Shown here piece by piece: positions 1 through 5,110 of a stretch of DNA of 8,724 bases; the first letter of the stretch is position 1, and every line of letters starts with the position of its first letter. Location of the stretch: the NCBI GenBank assembly GCA_017538845.1, contig JAFYIC010000082.1, positions 1 to 8,724 of the forward strand, read 5' to 3'. The position numbers and the translations under genes were made by a program. The notes beneath the pieces are model-generated. The model was not told the DNA's origin and searched no databases. It was given only the letters and a program-made list of their open reading frames with translations. The stretch comes from Bacillota bacterium (GTDB lineage: Bacteria; Bacillota; Clostridia; Peptostreptococcales; Anaerovoracaceae).

Positions 1-624
1 GGTGATGATGGTGAACGCCTTGCCCGTGTTGAGCGAATCTATGACGCTGTCCACCAGGAAGCCCTTGGCGAAGAGACCCAGCACCGAGTAGAGCCCGGCC
101 TCGACGCCGTTTATGAAGAAATTGCTCACGGCGATGAGGGCGTCGCTAATGAGCAGCGCGGTGCCCACGTTGAGGCGGGTGTACTTCTTCAGGATGAGTG
201 CTATTATGTCCGTGCCGCCGGATGACGCGTCGCAGTCGAATATTATGGCGGCTGCTATGCCGCTGAGTATGACCGAATAGAAGAGCTCCATGAAGGTCTG
301 GGAGGTGAGGGGGCCGTCAAGGGGCATCACCCGCTCCAGCAGGCGGACGAGCAGGGAGTACTCCAGCGTGCAGAACGCCGTCATTATCCCGCACTCCTTC
401 CCCAGCACCGCGGCGCCCAGTATCAGCAGGGCCGCGTTCAGTATCAGCAGGTGCTGGGCCTGGGTGAGGGCTGGAATGAGTTTGGCCAGCAGGATGGAGA
501 GGCCGCTTACCCCGCCGGTGGCGAACCTGTTGGGCGACTTGAAGAAGTACACCCCGACGGTCAGCAGCACTATGCCGAGCTGCAGCTTGAGGTGCCTGAT
601 CACTGTCTCTTTCGATATCTTCAT
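1..624 (-). CDS. YitT family membrane protein, N-terminal part (runs off left edge)
   Basis: Reading the minus strand from ATG at 624 gives 208 uninterrupted codons to the window edge, so the C-terminal part is missing. An AAGGAG box lies 10 bases before the ATG. The protein begins with a short basic segment (MKISKETVIRHLK), followed by several hydrophobic helices. It carries the glycine-rich motifs typical of the YitT/DUF161 family: FATGGVSGLS near residue 34 and SSGGTDIIA near residue 135. YitT proteins are polytopic inner-membrane proteins of unclear transport role, often with a C-terminal cytosolic DUF2179 domain, which would lie outside this window. Codon use is odd: GC-rich third positions, yet about 13 of 21 isoleucines are ATA, and AGG is used for arginine. 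The genes from 1750 to 8364 do not show this pattern. The family call is firm; its belonging to the same genome is uncertain. Confidence 0.9.
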   Translation of the reverse strand, partial: MKISKETVIRHLKLQLGIVLLTVGVYFFKSPNRFATGGVSGLSILLAKLIPALTQAQHLLILNAALLILGAAVLGKECGIMTAFCTLEYSLLVRLLERVMPLDGPLTSQTFMELFYSVILSGIAAAIIFDCDASSGGTDIIALILKKYTRLNVGTALLISDALIAVSNFFINGVEAGLYSVLGLFAKGFLVDSVIDSLNTGKAFTIIT

Positions 625-752
625 CCCTTGTTCACTCCTTGTAAAAGACTTCTGCCGGCGTCTGCGGCCGCGCAGTCATTATTGCCGTTCGTTGGATTGT
701 AAGCAAAAACTGTAGTGGTCTTTTATGCCATCATATGCATACGATTGTTGTG

Positions 753-905
753 TTAATGCAGGCCCAGTTCCTTCAGCCTGTATGCCACAGGACTCATGTA
801 TCCAAGGCTGCTATGCAGCCTTTTTCTATTGTAGAATATCTCGATGTAGTAGAACAGATCCTTTCTTACATCGTCAATTGTAGCATACTCTCTCCGGTAT
901 CGTTG
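753..905 (-). pseudogene. IS3-family transposase (OrfB) C-terminal remnant
   Basis: The minus-strand frame open between an in-frame TAG at 906-908 and the TAA at 753-755 encodes 50 residues ending in the classic IS3/IS150 integrase-core tail. It includes YYIEIFYNRKRLHSSLGYMSP followed by VAYRLKELGLH; the FYNRKR.HSSLGY.SP block is diagnostic of the rve-type DDE transposases of IS3 elements. The rest of OrfB (with the DDE catalytic triad) and all of OrfA are absent: just before this block the reading changes to an unrelated plus-strand gene. This is therefore a dead 3' fragment. The element's right end should lie somewhere in 640-750, but I could not fix a terminal inverted repeat or target duplication. 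The fragment lies on the same strand as, and upstream of, the YitT gene. Confidence 0.85.
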
Positions 906-1269
906 CTACGACATTGATGCGCTTGAAGCGTTGTCTGCAAATGAATCGGAAATTGATGGCCTGTTTCGTCGCCTGCCGGTACAATTCCGCAATACATACG
1001 ACAATCTTGCAGATATACATAGCGCGAATATGCTTTATAAGTATTCGTACGAGGCTTTTGTCGATGGGCAAATGCTCCAGAAAGCTATCGAGTCTGGCAC
1101 GATAGAATTCGGATTAACGAGTAGCGGGAAGGCAATCAGCAGAGTTAATGACTATTTACACTTTTTGTTGGGGAATGGAATCGTAGCCGACGTATTCTCT
1201 GAATACAGGAATGCTGTCAAGAGTCTTATGTCTGCGTTAGTGTATAAGTACTCAACTCAGGATACCTAA
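901..1269 (+). pseudogene. C-terminal fragment of an unrecognised helical protein
   Basis: The plus-strand frame from about 901 to the TAA at 1267-1269 encodes about 122 residues of natural-looking, charged, mainly helical protein, from CYDIDALEALSANESEIDG to LMSALVYKYSTQDT. No start codon with a ribosome binding site precedes it, and the upstream DNA is the oppositely oriented IS3 tail, so the 5' part of the gene is missing. I do not recognise the family. The composition (Tyr- and Asn-rich, no membrane segment, no obvious catalytic motif) would fit the C-terminal region of a larger cytosolic protein such as those found in accessory or defence loci, but that is only a guess. A TTG at 931 could start a 112-residue product, but no convincing Shine-Dalgarno sequence precedes it. 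Confidence 0.5.
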
Positions 1270-1568
1270 ACATCAAATCGTTGAACCATTTGGTCAGAAC
1301 AAAGCATAGTATCGATTAACAGAATTAGCACAGGCAGGTTACAATTGCCACGGGTTTTAGTTGCCCGAGTGCAGTGTTACCTCAGCAACTAGGCGAGTGA
1401 ACAAAAGCAGACCGATGTCAAACGCAGGTGCCACGGCTGCCTTGGCTTTGGACTAAAGATCTTCAGGAAAAGACAACTGATATGGGAAAGAATCGCATGG
1501 ACGAGCAGCGTTCAGAGGGTGATTATGGGTTATTTATGGGTTTTTGCTAATTCTGGGATATAGCGAAG
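1270..1568. other. Gene-free stretch, no supported feature
   Basis: About 300 bases after the truncated gene carry no reading frame I can support. The longest plus frame (1401-1550, about 49 codons ending at the TAA 1548-1550) has no start signal and no recognisable motif, although its charged tail (KTTDMGKNRMDEQRSEGDYG) could be the decayed end of a gene. Base composition is lower in GC than the YitT region. I see no tRNA, riboswitch or IS end here. Confidence 0.4.
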
Positions 1569-1610
1569 AAAAGTGCTTATTTTAAGTTTTGCCTTAAAAC
1601 AAGCACTTTT
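1569..1610. repeat. Long perfect-type hairpin (18 bp, one mismatch)
   Basis: The arms AAAAGTGCTT (1569-1578) and AAGCACTTTT (1601-1610) pair over 10 bp. After one A/C mismatch, TTTTAAG (1580-1586) pairs with CTTAAAA (1593-1599) over 7 bp, closing a TTTTGC loop. The right arm ends in a T-run and the left begins after an A-run, so it could act as an intrinsic terminator in either direction. Because the stem is AT-rich and unusually long, it could alternatively be a small mobile repeat (MITE-like) or a decayed transposon end. Confidence 0.7.
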
Positions 1611-1682
1611 TCGTTGGTACGAGAATTATTATGGGACTTACATACGATTAATAGCGATGAAGGCAAAGCGTTGTTTGAAATG

Positions 1683-1715
1683 ACAGTGGGTCAGCAAAAT
1701 GGACCCACTGTTTTT
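1683..1715 (+). terminator. Strong intrinsic terminator
   Basis: ACAGTGGGTC (1683-1692) pairs perfectly with GACCCACTGT (1702-1711) around a 9-base loop, followed at once by TTTTT and then GTGTC. This is a textbook Rho-independent terminator on the plus strand. It has no intact gene immediately upstream, which implies that a plus-strand gene once ended here, and it insulates the acetyltransferase that starts 45 bases later. Confidence 0.85.
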
Positions 1716-1748
1716 GTGTCTAAAGTTTAAGGAAGGAAGTAATAAGTT

Positions 1749-1752
1749 GGAG
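1749..1752 (+). promoter_or_regulatory. Ribosome binding site deciding the acetyltransferase start
   Basis: GGAG at 1749-1752 lies 8 bases before the ATG at 1761, an ideal distance. The alternative GTG at 1752 overlaps this box, so ATG 1761 is the preferred start. An in-frame TAA at 1743-1745 prevents any longer version of the protein. A second purine-rich stretch (AAGGAAGG, 1729-1736) is further away. Confidence 0.55.
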
Positions 1753-1760
1753 TGCCTCTT

Positions 1761-2324
1761 ATGGTGAGAGAAGCGTTCTGGAACGTTTATCGTCCGGGAT
1801 GTTCGGAGCATTATCTGCTGCATGTCCTTAGAGATGATCCCGCCTTCGTGAAGGAACTTGATCTTGTTCTGGAGAAGGATAAGCGTATCATTGGTCAGAT
1901 TGCTTTCGTTAAGGCAGTTATCAGTTCCGATGACGGGAGTAAAATACCTGTCCTGACGATGGGACCGATCTGCATCTCACCGGAACTGAAAGGAAATGGA
2001 TACGGCAGAATCCTGCTGAATAAATCTCTTGAGAAAGCGGCTTCAATGGGATTTGGGGCTGTCCTGATCGAGGGGAACATCGGGTTCTACGGTGGCAGCG
2101 GGTTTAGATATGCGTCCGTATTCGGCATCCGGTATCATGATTTGCCGGAGGGCTCAGACTCGTCATTTTTTCTTTGCAGGGAGTTGATCCACGGTTATCT
2201 GGACGGAATCACCGGAATTTATGAAACGCCGGCGTGCTATTTCGTGAAAGATACGGAGGTGGAGAAATTCGATCTGAGCTTCCCGGAAAAAGAGAAAAAG
2301 GTGCTTCCCGGTCAGCTGTTCTGA
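1761..2324 (+). CDS. GNAT family N-acetyltransferase, N-terminally shortened
   Basis: A 187-residue protein from ATG 1761 to TGA 2322-2324 (190 residues if the GTG at 1752 is used). It resembles the COG3153/YhbS-like acetyltransferases: VREAFWNVYRPGCSEHYLLH at the start, a substrate-side strand around IAFVKA, then the acetyl-CoA pyrophosphate-binding loop LKGNGYGRILL (Q/RxxGxG/A type), and GNIGFYGGSGF, matching the conserved Y..xGF segment after motif B. Such enzymes transfer acetyl groups from acetyl-CoA to an amine; the substrate is unknown. Relatives normally have a first beta strand and helix (about 15-25 residues) before the REAFW motif. Here an in-frame stop at 1743 and the terminator at 1683-1715 lie where that segment should be, so the gene either has a short N-terminus or lost its 5' end. 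It is convergent with glnA. Confidence 0.85.
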   Translation: MVREAFWNVYRPGCSEHYLLHVLRDDPAFVKELDLVLEKDKRIIGQIAFVKAVISSDDGSKIPVLTMGPICISPELKGNGYGRILLNKSLEKAASMGFGAVLIEGNIGFYGGSGFRYASVFGIRYHDLPEGSDSSFFLCRELIHGYLDGITGIYETPACYFVKDTEVEKFDLSFPEKEKKVLPGQLF

Positions 2325-2331
2325 ATGAAAC

Positions 2332-2366
2332 AGGCTCCCAGCCTCCTTTCCGGAGGCCGGGAGCCT
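2332..2366. terminator. Bidirectional terminator shared by acetyltransferase and glnA
   Basis: AGGCTCCC (2332-2339) pairs with GGGAGCCT (2359-2366), and after one A/C mismatch GCCTCC (2341-2346) pairs with GGAGGC (2352-2357). The result is a 14-bp GC-rich stem with a 5-base loop. T-rich sequence follows on the plus strand (TTGTTATCTTT) and on the minus strand (GTTTCATT). It sits midway between two convergent stop codons (2324 and 2393), as expected for a shared terminator. Confidence 0.85.
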
Positions 2367-2392
2367 TGTTATCTTTGCGAAGTGTTCAGAAA

Positions 2393-3820
2393 TCACAGGT
2401 CATAATACAGTTCGAATTCTTTCGGGTGAGGCAGTGCATTGACCGTTCCGGCGTCTTTCCGGCACTGATCCAGGAGAATTTGGATCAGCGTCTCGGGGAA
2501 AACGCCTCCGGCAGTGAGGTAATCATGATCTTTTTCGAGTTCATCTGCCGCCTCCTCCAGGGAGGAGGGGAGACCGTCGATCTTTGCCAGTTCTTCGGCA
2601 GGAAGATCGAACAGATTGAAGTCGAAAGGCCCCCATCCTTTGTTGAAAGGATCGATCTGATTACGGATTCCGTCTATGCCCGCCATCAGAATTGCGGACA
2701 TGGCGTAGTATGGGTTGCAGGTCCCGTCGGGATTGCGGAGTTCAAAACGCTTGTCCATCGGTGATTTCGCGTAGGCGGGGATGCGGATGACTGCGCTTCT
2801 GTTCGCCGAAGCAAATCCGATAGTAACAGGGGCTTCAAATCCGGGAACAAGCCTCTTGTAGGAGTTTGTGGAAGGATTTGTGATCGCGCAAAGGGAACGC
2901 GCATGTTTCAGCAGGCCGCCAATAAACCACAGCGCAGTCTGACTGAGCTGCATATAGCCGTCGTTATCATAGAAAACCGGTTCCCCGTCTTTCAGAAGAA
3001 GCATATGAACGTGAAGACCGTTTCCGGCTTCGCCAGCTACTGGTTTGGGAAGAAAAGTTGCTGTCTTTCCCTCGAGGGCTGCTTCATTCTTGATGACATA
3101 TTTAGCGGCCATCGTGGCGTCCGCCATTTCAACCATCTCTCCCAGTTCAGTCTCGATCTCCTGCTGTCCGCAGCCGCCGACTTCTGTATGGTGGTATTTG
3201 ACATGAACACCCATTTCCAGCAGTTTCATTGAGATCCTGCTGCGCAGATCAAAATGAACGTCTCTGGGCGGGACCGTATGATAACCGTCCTTGTGACCGA
3301 CCTGATATCCGTTATTGTTGAATTCCTCGTCTCCGGCCCAGGTCGCCTGATGGGCGGCAATCGAATAACCGGCGCGCTCAGGAGTATTGACATATCGTAC
3401 ACCGTCAAAGATGTAGAATTCATACTCGGGACCGACGATCATCTCATCTGCAATTCCCAGTTCCTTCAAATAACGTACCGCCTGTTTCGCAACATTGCGA
3501 GGGTACTGGTCGAAAGGGTAGTTATCCGGTTCCGAGATGACCATCACATCGCCGATCATGGACAGCGTCGGTACTTCAGCAAATGGATCGATAACGGCGG
3601 AATTCAGGTCCGGTACGAAAACCATATCGCTTTTTTCCAACGCAGCATATCCGTAGTTGGAGCCGTCGAAACCGATGCCGTATGTCATGGTTTTTTCTGT
3701 GAGGTGTTCCGCAGGAATACTGAGATGACGCCATCTGCCACGGATATCGGTCATCTTGAAATCAACCATGCGAATTCCGTGGTCCTTGCAGAACTGCTGA
3801 ACTTCCGTCAATGTTGCCAT
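2393..3820 (-). CDS. glnA: Glutamine synthetase, type I (beta-like)
   Basis: 475 residues starting MATLTEVQQFCKDHGIRMVD, making glutamine from glutamate, ammonia and ATP in a cytosolic dodecamer. Signatures in order: FDGSNYG near residue 50, the metal-binding PEYEFYIF, the ATP/metal loop GNGLHVHM, the glutamate flap NPSTNSYKRLVPGFEAP, SANRSAVIRIP, and ELRNPDGTCNPYYA. The C-terminus (HPKEFELYYDL) is like that of enterobacterial GSI-beta, 475 versus 469 residues. In that class a tyrosine in NLYDLP is adenylylated; here the same site, 71 residues from the C-terminus, is NLFDLP with Phe404, so this control is lost. Start choice: GGGAGG lies 8 bases before ATG 3820; a longer open frame to 3949 would run through the promoter and leader. 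The gene has its own promoter and terminator and appears monocistronic. Confidence 0.97.
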   Translation of the reverse strand: MATLTEVQQFCKDHGIRMVDFKMTDIRGRWRHLSIPAEHLTEKTMTYGIGFDGSNYGYAALEKSDMVFVPDLNSAVIDPFAEVPTLSMIGDVMVISEPDNYPFDQYPRNVAKQAVRYLKELGIADEMIVGPEYEFYIFDGVRYVNTPERAGYSIAAHQATWAGDEEFNNNGYQVGHKDGYHTVPPRDVHFDLRSRISMKLLEMGVHVKYHHTEVGGCGQQEIETELGEMVEMADATMAAKYVIKNEAALEGKTATFLPKPVAGEAGNGLHVHMLLLKDGEPVFYDNDGYMQLSQTALWFIGGLLKHARSLCAITNPSTNSYKRLVPGFEAPVTIGFASANRSAVIRIPAYAKSPMDKRFELRNPDGTCNPYYAMSAILMAGIDGIRNQIDPFNKGWGPFDFNLFDLPAEELAKIDGLPSSLEEAADELEKDHDYLTAGGVFPETLIQILLDQCRKDAGTVNALPHPKEFELYYDL

Positions 3821-3837
3821 ATTATAGGCCTCCCAAT

Positions 3838-3880
3838 AGTTTTTTGTTTTCGGGTGCACAGGAGATGCTGTGCCGCATCG
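3838..3880 (-). promoter_or_regulatory. Structured glnA leader with two mutually exclusive hairpins
   Basis: In the roughly 72-base leader of glnA, GCACAG (3856-3861) pairs with CTGTGC (3868-3873) around a 6-base loop. The overlapping pair GATGC (3864-3868)/GCATC (3875-3879) forms a second hairpin using some of the same bases, so only one can exist at a time. Neither is followed by a T-run, so this is not an ordinary attenuator. It may affect mRNA stability or be a protein site. It does not match any glutamine riboswitch I know. Confidence 0.4.
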
Positions 3881-3883
3881 GGT

Positions 3884-3926
3884 TAATGTTCTTATTTCAT
3901 TATAGAGTATTATCCCAAAAGAACAA
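3884..3926 (-). promoter_or_regulatory. glnA promoter with overlapping dyad
   Basis: On the minus strand a perfect TATAAT (3899-3904) is preceded, with 16-bp spacing, by TTGTTC (3921-3926), a partial match to TTGACA. Transcription would start near 3892. A dyad TAATG-N9-CATTA (3884-3902) covers the end of the -10 box and the start point, a typical place for a repressor. It does not have the exact TGTNA-N7-TNACA form of GlnR sites, so the regulator is unknown. Confidence 0.55.
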
Positions 3927-3931
3927 ACAAA

Positions 3932-3958
3932 AGAAAAAAGACTTGCCACGCAGGTCTT
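3932..3958 (-). terminator. Intrinsic terminator of tRNA-Gly
   Basis: On the minus strand AAGAC-C-TGC, loop GTG, GCA-A-GTCTT forms a 5+3 bp stem with one mismatch (3938-3958), followed by TTTTTTC. It begins a few bases after the tRNA CCA end and separates the tRNA from the glnA promoter. Confidence 0.75.
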
Positions 3959-3962
3959 GTTT

Positions 3963-4036
3963 TGGAGCGGGTGATGGGAATCGAACCCACGTATTCAGCT
4001 TGGAAGGCTGATGTTCTACCATTGAACTACACCCGC
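3963..4036 (-). tRNA. tRNA-Gly (anticodon UCC)
   Basis: A complete cloverleaf on the minus strand. The acceptor GCGGGTG (4030-4036) pairs with CACCCGC (3967-3973), followed by discriminator T and an encoded CCA (3963-3965). The anticodon stem TCAGC/GCTGA (4007-4011 with 3995-3999) holds the loop CTTCCAA with anticodon TCC (4002-4004 on the plus strand as GGA). The T arm carries GGTTCGATTCC. The length is 74 with CCA. It reads GGA and, by wobble, GGG glycine codons. Confidence 0.97.
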
Positions 4037-4048
4037 AATCGTGCTTAA

Positions 4049-4076
4049 GTATTATAACAACCATAATAAATGTCAA
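4049..4076 (-). promoter_or_regulatory. tRNA-Gly promoter
   Basis: On the minus strand a perfect TTGACA (4071-4076) precedes TATAAT (4051-4056) by only 14 bp, or the overlapping TAATAC (4049-4054) by 16 bp. The second pair has normal spacing and is more likely used. Transcription would start about 10 bases before the mature tRNA 5' end at 4036. Confidence 0.65.
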
Positions 4077-4152
4077 TATGATTTTGTCGTTGTGTTTTTG
4101 CGGAAAATGAGACGGATCAAAGCCTGAGATGTAAGATTTTTGTAACCCTTGG

Positions 4153-4180
4153 TTGGAAGTCATATCAATTTTGATATAAT
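4153..4180 (+). promoter_or_regulatory. Promoter of the orphan RNA unit
   Basis: TTGGAA (4153-4158) and a perfect TATAAT (4175-4180) with a 16-bp spacer point to a start near 4187 on the plus strand. No plus-strand protein gene follows before the terminator at 4416-4443, so the promoter appears dedicated to a short transcript. Confidence 0.6.
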
Positions 4181-4254
4181 TATTTCGATACTGAAAAGAA
4201 TAAACAGATCCGCCGGGCTCGGACAGCAGACCGGCAGGAGGAAAGGCGGGATTC

Positions 4255-4365
4255 ATGGATCCGAAGGCAGTCAGCCTGGAGGGTTTATACGCGAGCAAAG
4301 ATGCAGCAAAAAAACGGATGGAAAAACTTCGGATGGGACTCCTCTCGCAGTGGATTATGGTGTGA
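4255..4365 (+). CDS. Possible 36-residue small protein inside the RNA unit
   Basis: ATG 4255 to TGA 4363-4365 encodes a basic peptide beginning MDPKAVSLEGLYASKDAAKK and ending LLSQWIMV, likely helical. A perfect AGGAGG (4236-4241) precedes it, but at 13 bases, longer than the usual 5-9. The reading frame crosses regions that pair well as RNA, so the purine-rich box may simply be part of the RNA fold. I give this a low probability of being a real gene. Confidence 0.2.
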   Translation: MDPKAVSLEGLYASKDAAKKRMEKLRMGLLSQWIMV

Positions 4366-4415
4366 GAATCTCCCATGAGAGTGTAACCATAAATATGATT
4401 CGGTAATAAGAAGAG

Positions 4416-4443
4416 CACTCCTTGCATAGCAAGGGTGTTTTTT
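4416..4443 (+). terminator. Intrinsic terminator of the orphan RNA unit
   Basis: CAC-T-CCTTGC (4416-4425) pairs with GCAAGGGTG (4429-4437) around an ATA loop, with one bulged T, followed by TTTTTT (4438-4443). On the minus strand the same stem is followed by CTCTTCTTATT, so it may also stop transcripts of the glgP operon. Confidence 0.8.
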
Positions 4444-4446
4444 GGT

Positions 4447-4479
4447 GCCTTTATTGTCAGCATAACGCGACAATAAGGC
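4447..4479. repeat. Second hairpin after the terminator
   Basis: GCC-T-TTATTGTC (4447-4458) pairs with GACAATAAGGC (4469-4479) over 11 bp with one bulged T and a 10-base loop. Plus-strand sequence after it (CAACTTTTC) is only weakly T-rich, and there is no T-run on the minus strand, so it is a poor terminator. It may be a backup stop or an RNA-processing element. The rest of 4480-4603 shows nothing I can support. Confidence 0.5.
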
Positions 4480-4603
4480 CAACTTTTCAATCTGGGGCAG
4501 CAAACCCGTTTAAAAATGGCCTCTCCCATTTCATATATAGTAGAGGGATCTTTTCGGAAACCTCTGCTGTACATTGACAATTGAATATGCAAGCACTGAG
4601 ACA

Positions 4604-5110
4604 TCAGTCCTGGTGATAGCCGCTTGTGAGGTTCGACATGATCCTCCAGCCAGTTCTGTTCTGGACGGAAAGCGCAAGCGTATTCTTTGAATTGACGCCA
4701 ATCTCCATGACGTTGTATCCAAGAGCACCTGCAAGATCCATACACAACGCGGTCATCTGTGTGCCCAGGCCCTTATTCCTGTACGACTTATTGATAGCTA
4801 TACCGATCGTGCACCTGTGCATGACCTTTCTCTCAAATCCGACAGGTTCCACACCGGCGGCTGCGATCAGCTTCTCACCGTCATACACGGTGATGTGGAA
4901 TCCATGATCAGATTCCCTGAAGCTTCTGAGTATGGCTTCGTACGGTGCTGGGTCCGTTTCGATCTCATCCAGGGTATTGACCATATACGGACATTCCGTA
5001 TGCAGCTCATAGATAAAGGAGGCAAGCTGTTCGGCATCGGATTCTTCCGTGGAGCGCAGCAGGTATTCCTTCATGTCTTTCAGTTTTATCGTCTCCGCAG
5101 GAATGATCAT
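4604..5110 (-). CDS. GNAT family N-acetyltransferase, coupled to glgP
   Basis: 168 residues if started at ATG 5110, whose ATGA overlaps the glgP stop; the alternative ATG at 5074 gives 156 residues, and neither has a strong ribosome binding site of its own. The protein follows the GNAT order: an N-terminal strand (EYLLRSTEESDAEQLASF), then EKLIAAAGVEPVG, then the acetyl-CoA loop IGIAINKSYRNKGLGTQM (RxxGxG), and NVMEIGVNSKNTLAL. The usual A..LYEK.GF segment is present only in altered form (ALSVQNRTGWRIM), without the common catalytic tyrosine, and the protein ends at SGYHQD, where many relatives continue for about 8-10 residues. The substrate is unknown. The four-base overlap indicates translation coupled to glycogen phosphorylase, but a functional link to glycogen is only inferred. 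Confidence 0.85.
   Translation of the reverse strand: MIIPAETIKLKDMKEYLLRSTEESDAEQLASFIYELHTECPYMVNTLDEIETDPAPYEAILRSFRESDHGFHITVYDGEKLIAAAGVEPVGFERKVMHRCTIGIAINKSYRNKGLGTQMTALCMDLAGALGYNVMEIGVNSKNTLALSVQNRTGWRIMSNLTSGYHQD

Larger units (their letters stand above)
4187..4443 (+). ncRNA. Candidate structured non-coding RNA, about 255 nt
   Basis: The interval lies between a good promoter (4153-4180) and an intrinsic terminator, contains no convincing gene, and is flanked on both sides by minus-strand genes. It shows nested pairing. ATGGGA (4333-4338) pairs with TCCCAT (4371-4376) and encloses TCTCGCA (4343-4349)/TGTGAGA (4361-4367). GATCCGCC (4207-4214) can pair with GGCGGGATT (4245-4253). ATCCG near 4259 can pair with CGGAT near 4314 or 4330, with AGGC/GCCT inside. 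I compared it from memory with SRP RNA, tmRNA, RNase P and 6S RNA and saw none of their signature sequences. It might instead encode a small protein (see 4255-4365), or be both. The unit is well supported; its class is unknown. Confidence 0.5.

Noticed and set aside
290..715. 141-codon plus-strand open frame
   Set aside because: Antisense to the YitT gene and serine/arginine-rich in the way GC-rich shadows are.
1617..1730. 38-codon open frame with sequence like LLWDLHTINSDEGKALFEM
   Set aside because: It contains the terminator hairpin, has no start signal and matches no family I know; could be gene debris but not supportable.
3254..3886. 210-codon plus-strand open frame
   Set aside because: Lies antisense to glnA, whose motifs are unmistakable; no start signal and no family resemblance.
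3821..3949. Longer N-terminus for glnA
   Set aside because: It would translate through the glnA promoter and leader, while ATG 3820 has a well-placed GGGAGG and begins a normal GlnA N-terminus.
4187..4443. Known housekeeping RNA (SRP, RNase P, tmRNA, 6S) or riboswitch
   Set aside because: Signature sequences of these RNAs were looked for and not seen; GAGGAAAGGC only loosely resembles the RNase P GAGGAAAGUC box and its partners are missing.
3900..4745. 281-codon minus-strand open frame
   Set aside because: Runs through the tRNA-Gly, two terminators, a promoter and the end of the acetyltransferase, so it cannot be a gene.
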